From: Betaproteobacteria bacterium
GTDB lineage: Bacteria; Pseudomonadota; Gammaproteobacteria; Burkholderiales; Burkholderiaceae_C
Direction of reading: 5' to 3'
Assembly: GCA_009922295.1 (NCBI GenBank)
Contig: RFWA01000104.1
Span: forward strand, 1-7,998
DNA: 7,998 bases
Position 1 is the first letter of the stretch. Each line of letters begins with the position of its first letter. Position numbers and translations under genes: made by a program. The notes under the pieces were generated by a model that saw only the letters and a program-made list of their open reading frames with translations, did no database searches and had not been told where the DNA came from. Positions 6,120 to 7,998 of this stretch are shown piece after piece.

Positions 6120-6394
6120 GGGCGCAATTGGGGGTGACGGTGCAGGCTCTGCCGGGGGCAGGGGGGCAGGCTTGGCCGCACTGCCTTCGCCGGGCGCAGT
6201 GCTGGTGGTTGCAGCTTTACAGGTACTGGTATTTGGCGCGGCTCGGTCGGCTGACTCAGCAGCTGCAAGGCCAAGATGCGCTCTGGGGCTTTTGTTGGCG
6301 GATCGATATGAAAAGCCGAAATTACGATGGCATGGCAGGTCAGCACGCCGCTCACCAGCAGAGCAGGACGTCCGAGGCGACGCACCTTATCCAA
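6116..6394 (-). pseudogene. N-terminal membrane-anchor part of the same TonB-family gene, frameshifted
   Basis: This 92-residue frame gives the N-terminus expected of a TonB protein: a short basic start (KVRRLGR), one hydrophobic helix (PALLVSGVLTCHAIVISAF) with a central His, then a Pro-rich periplasmic start (IDPPTKAPER, IPVPVKLQPP). After about residue 70 it turns into atypical sequence (PCPRQSLHRHPQLRP) and stops at 6116-6118. The neighbouring frame continues as natural Pro/Ala linker and TonB domain. The start is unclear: TTG at 6394, or GTG at 6385, which lies just after a GGATAAG. Both fall within 20 nt of the stop of the upstream MFS gene, so the two are probably co-transcribed. Adding one C to the C6 run at 6161-6166 would fuse both parts into a protein of 319 residues from the TTG, or 316 from the GTG. 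I call it a broken gene, with assembly error as the main alternative. Confidence 0.72.
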
Positions 6395-6404
6395 GATATC
6401 GCGG

Positions 6405-7592
6405 TCAAGCAGCTGGGGTAGTCCCAGGCACCTGCGGGTCGCCGGGAAGCATCAATACAAATACTGCGGTACAGCAGGCGATGGCCGCCATGGCCAACAG
6501 CAGGCTGGAAAACCCCGCCGCTTTGACAGCCGGGCCCAGGGCGTAAACCGCCAGAGAACTGATGCCAAAAGACACTGCCAGCCGCATCCCGGTGACTCGC
6601 GATCGGATGGCGTCATCGACATAGCGCACGATCATCGCGTCGGTGAACGGGATTGCGCCAAAAATAGCCACCATGAAGCCGATTTGTAGCCCAAAGAGCA
6701 GCCAGCCCTGGGCATGGGCTGCCAAAAGGAACATCGGAATTTGCAGCAAGACCACACCCAAATACAGGCGTTTGAGGGCGAAACGGTCAATCAGTTGGCC
6801 GACCACCACCTGGGCCAGCGAAGCCACCGCGTAGACACAGGCCAACAACATTCCCAATTGCGCCGGGTCTTCTACCAAGCCTGTAAAACGTTCCCGCAGC
6901 AGTTGGCCATTGCCATTGGTGGTGAAGTTGAACAACAGGCTGCTGGATACCGCAGCAAAAGTCATCACCACAAAAAGCCGCGCCAGCAGGTGGGGCGGCA
7001 AGGCAATTCGGGCTTTGCTGGTTCGTTTTGCGGGGGACTCGGTCTCTCGCGAACTGAAGCGCAGAAACAGCAGACCGCAGGCCAGAGAAAGCAGCGCTGG
7101 CGCCACAAAGGCCATGCGCCAACCAACGTACTTGACCATAAACCCAGTCAGAATTGCCGCCAGGGCAATACCAAGGTTACCCACGAGGCCATTCAGACCG
7201 ATCGTCGCGCCAGGGCGTCGTGCATGCTGAAGCAGCATCGGTATACCCACTGGGTGGTAAATGGATGACGCCGCGCCCAGCAAGGTGAGCGCAGCTGCCA
7301 TTTGCCAGGCGCTTTGTGCCGCGGCACACAGCAGGGCTGTGGCGCTCATGGCGAAAAAAAATACGACCATCATGTTGCGCCGGCCCCAAAGGTCACCCAA
7401 GCGGCCCGCCGGCACGGAGCCCAGGCCAAACAGCAAGAAGGCACCGGCACTGTAGGGCATCAGGTCTTCCCAGCGAGAAAAGCCAAATTCTGGCGCGATG
7501 CTGGTGACTGCGGTTGCAAATATCAGCAGGGCCATGTGGTCCAGGGCGTGGCCCAGGTTGAGCAAGCGAGTGGCAGTGGGCGTGAGTGTCAT
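6405..7592 (-). CDS. MFS transporter, 12 transmembrane segments, substrate unknown
   Basis: This is a major facilitator superfamily inner-membrane transporter of 395 residues, a normal length for the family. Two six-helix halves are joined by a charged cytoplasmic loop around 180-200 (SSRETESPAKRTSKAR). Motif A between helices 2 and 3 is AGRLGDLWGRRN (62-73), with a weaker copy in the second half (GQLIDRFALKR, 265-275). Helix 4 carries GAASSIYHPVGIPML (106-120). The His-Pro there resembles Fsr-type (fosmidomycin-resistance-like) exporters, but I would not assign a substrate from that. The ATG at 7590-7592 precedes the first helix sensibly (LNLGHALDHMALLIF). Its ribosome binding site is weak, and it starts 16 nt after the ppsR stop, so coupling to ppsR translation is plausible. 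The TonB-like gene follows within 20 nt on the same strand, suggesting a three-gene transcript. Nothing in the sequence explains a functional link among the three. Confidence 0.9.
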   Translation of the reverse strand: MTLTPTATRLLNLGHALDHMALLIFATAVTSIAPEFGFSRWEDLMPYSAGAFLLFGLGSVPAGRLGDLWGRRNMMVVFFFAMSATALLCAAAQSAWQMAAALTLLGAASSIYHPVGIPMLLQHARRPGATIGLNGLVGNLGIALAAILTGFMVKYVGWRMAFVAPALLSLACGLLFLRFSSRETESPAKRTSKARIALPPHLLARLFVVMTFAAVSSSLLFNFTTNGNGQLLRERFTGLVEDPAQLGMLLACVYAVASLAQVVVGQLIDRFALKRLYLGVVLLQIPMFLLAAHAQGWLLFGLQIGFMVAIFGAIPFTDAMIVRYVDDAIRSRVTGMRLAVSFGISSLAVYALGPAVKAAGFSSLLLAMAAIACCTAVFVLMLPGDPQVPGTTPAA

Positions 7593-7608
7593 GTCAGTAA
7601 GGTGTCCA

Positions 7609-7998
7609 TCAGTAATTGAGCCGTTCTGGCCGGATTTCCTGCAGGATGGTGGTGGCGATCTCTTCGATCGACTTGGTGGTAGTGGACAGCCATCGGATGC
7701 CGCTGCGACGCATCATGGCCTCTGCCTCGCTCACCTCCATGCGGCAATTGTCCAAAGCGGCATAACGTGAGTTCGGACGCCGTTCGTTGCGAATCTCGCT
7801 GAGGCGTTCAGGTTGAATGGTCAGGCCGAACAGCTTGGGCAAATGGGGCTGAAGTGCTTTGGGCAGGTGGCGGCGCTCAAAATCCTCCGGTATCAGCGGG
7901 TAATTGGAGGCCTTGAGGCCATACTGCATGGCAAGGTACAGTGAAGTTGGTGTTTTTCCACTGCGGCTGACGCCGACCAGGATCACGTCGGACTGCGC
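7609..7998 (-). CDS. ppsR: PEP synthase regulatory protein (kinase/pyrophosphorylase), C-terminal 129 residues
   Basis: PpsR (PSRP, DUF299 family) is a bifunctional enzyme that inactivates phosphoenolpyruvate synthase by ADP-dependent phosphorylation of a Thr and reactivates it by Pi-dependent dephosphorylation. It thus controls the pyruvate-to-PEP step of gluconeogenesis in the cytoplasm. The frame runs in from the window edge, so the start is missing. The family is about 270 residues, so roughly the second half is seen. The fragment opens with SDVILVGVSRSGKTPTSLYLA, whose GVSRSGKTPTS is the family's P-loop. It then shows the NYPLIPED block, RPNSRYAALDNCRMEVSEAE, and the C-terminal WLSTTTKSIEEIATTILQEI, all typical. 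The stop is at 7609-7611. In many betaproteobacteria ppsA is divergent from this gene, which would put it beyond the right edge. Identification is firm. Confidence 0.95.
   Translation of the reverse strand, partial: AQSDVILVGVSRSGKTPTSLYLAMQYGLKASNYPLIPEDFERRHLPKALQPHLPKLFGLTIQPERLSEIRNERRPNSRYAALDNCRMEVSEAEAMMRRSGIRWLSTTTKSIEEIATTILQEIRPERLNY

Noticed and set aside
6714..7268. Plus-strand open frame (184 codons) inside the MFS gene
   Set aside because: It is the reverse-frame shadow of a membrane protein, with Gln/His/Arg-rich translation and no domain or credible start context.
1..7998. Search for CRISPR arrays, tRNA/rRNA genes, insertion sequences, prophage or toxin-antitoxin systems
   Set aside because: I saw no regularly spaced repeats, tRNA-like structures, transposase motifs or paired small genes. 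The window is filled by recognisable chromosomal genes.

Overview
The window looks like chromosomal housekeeping DNA from a betaproteobacterium of the order Burkholderiales, most likely a Comamonadaceae relative such as Rhodoferax or Polaromonas. This rests on the surE-pcm-nlpD-rlmD order, the GC-rich codon use, and the style of the TonB-like, HbpS-like and PEP-synthase-regulator proteins. The lineage call is inference from gene content, not a database match. Coding density is very high, and no gene-free stretch exceeds about 120 bases.

Region 1 (1-3688, + strand) is a tight operon: the 3' part of surE (5'-nucleotidase), pcm (protein-isoaspartate methyltransferase), nlpD (LysM/LytM amidase-activator lipoprotein) and rlmD (23S rRNA m5U methyltransferase). 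The first two junctions are ATGA stop/start overlaps and the third gap is 3 nt. In many beta- and gammaproteobacteria rpoS lies right after nlpD. Here it is absent and rlmD follows directly.

Region 2 (3692-4875, mainly - strand) holds a GC-rich hairpin between convergent genes, a small unknown lipoprotein gene, a strong intrinsic terminator, and a seven-helix Bax-inhibitor-1/YccA membrane protein gene. The terminator's stem is fully paired only in the minus-strand transcript, which assigns it to yccA. yccA is divergent from an HbpS/GlcG-like gene at 4992-5399 (+).

Region 3 (5436-7998, - strand) reads, in transcription order, ppsR (C-terminal half, cut by the window edge), a 12-helix MFS transporter, and a TonB-family energy transducer. 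The transducer is split over two reading frames. Its membrane anchor is in one frame and its Pro/Ala/Val-rich linker plus TonB C-terminal domain are in another. One extra base in a C6 run would join them into a protein of about 319 residues. This is the main anomaly: an assembly/sequencing error, a real inactivating indel, or less likely recoding.

I see no CRISPR array, mobile element, tRNA/rRNA gene, prophage or obvious new defence system. The points most worth a second look are the split TonB gene with its hexanucleotide repeat, the missing rpoS, and the unknown lipoprotein.
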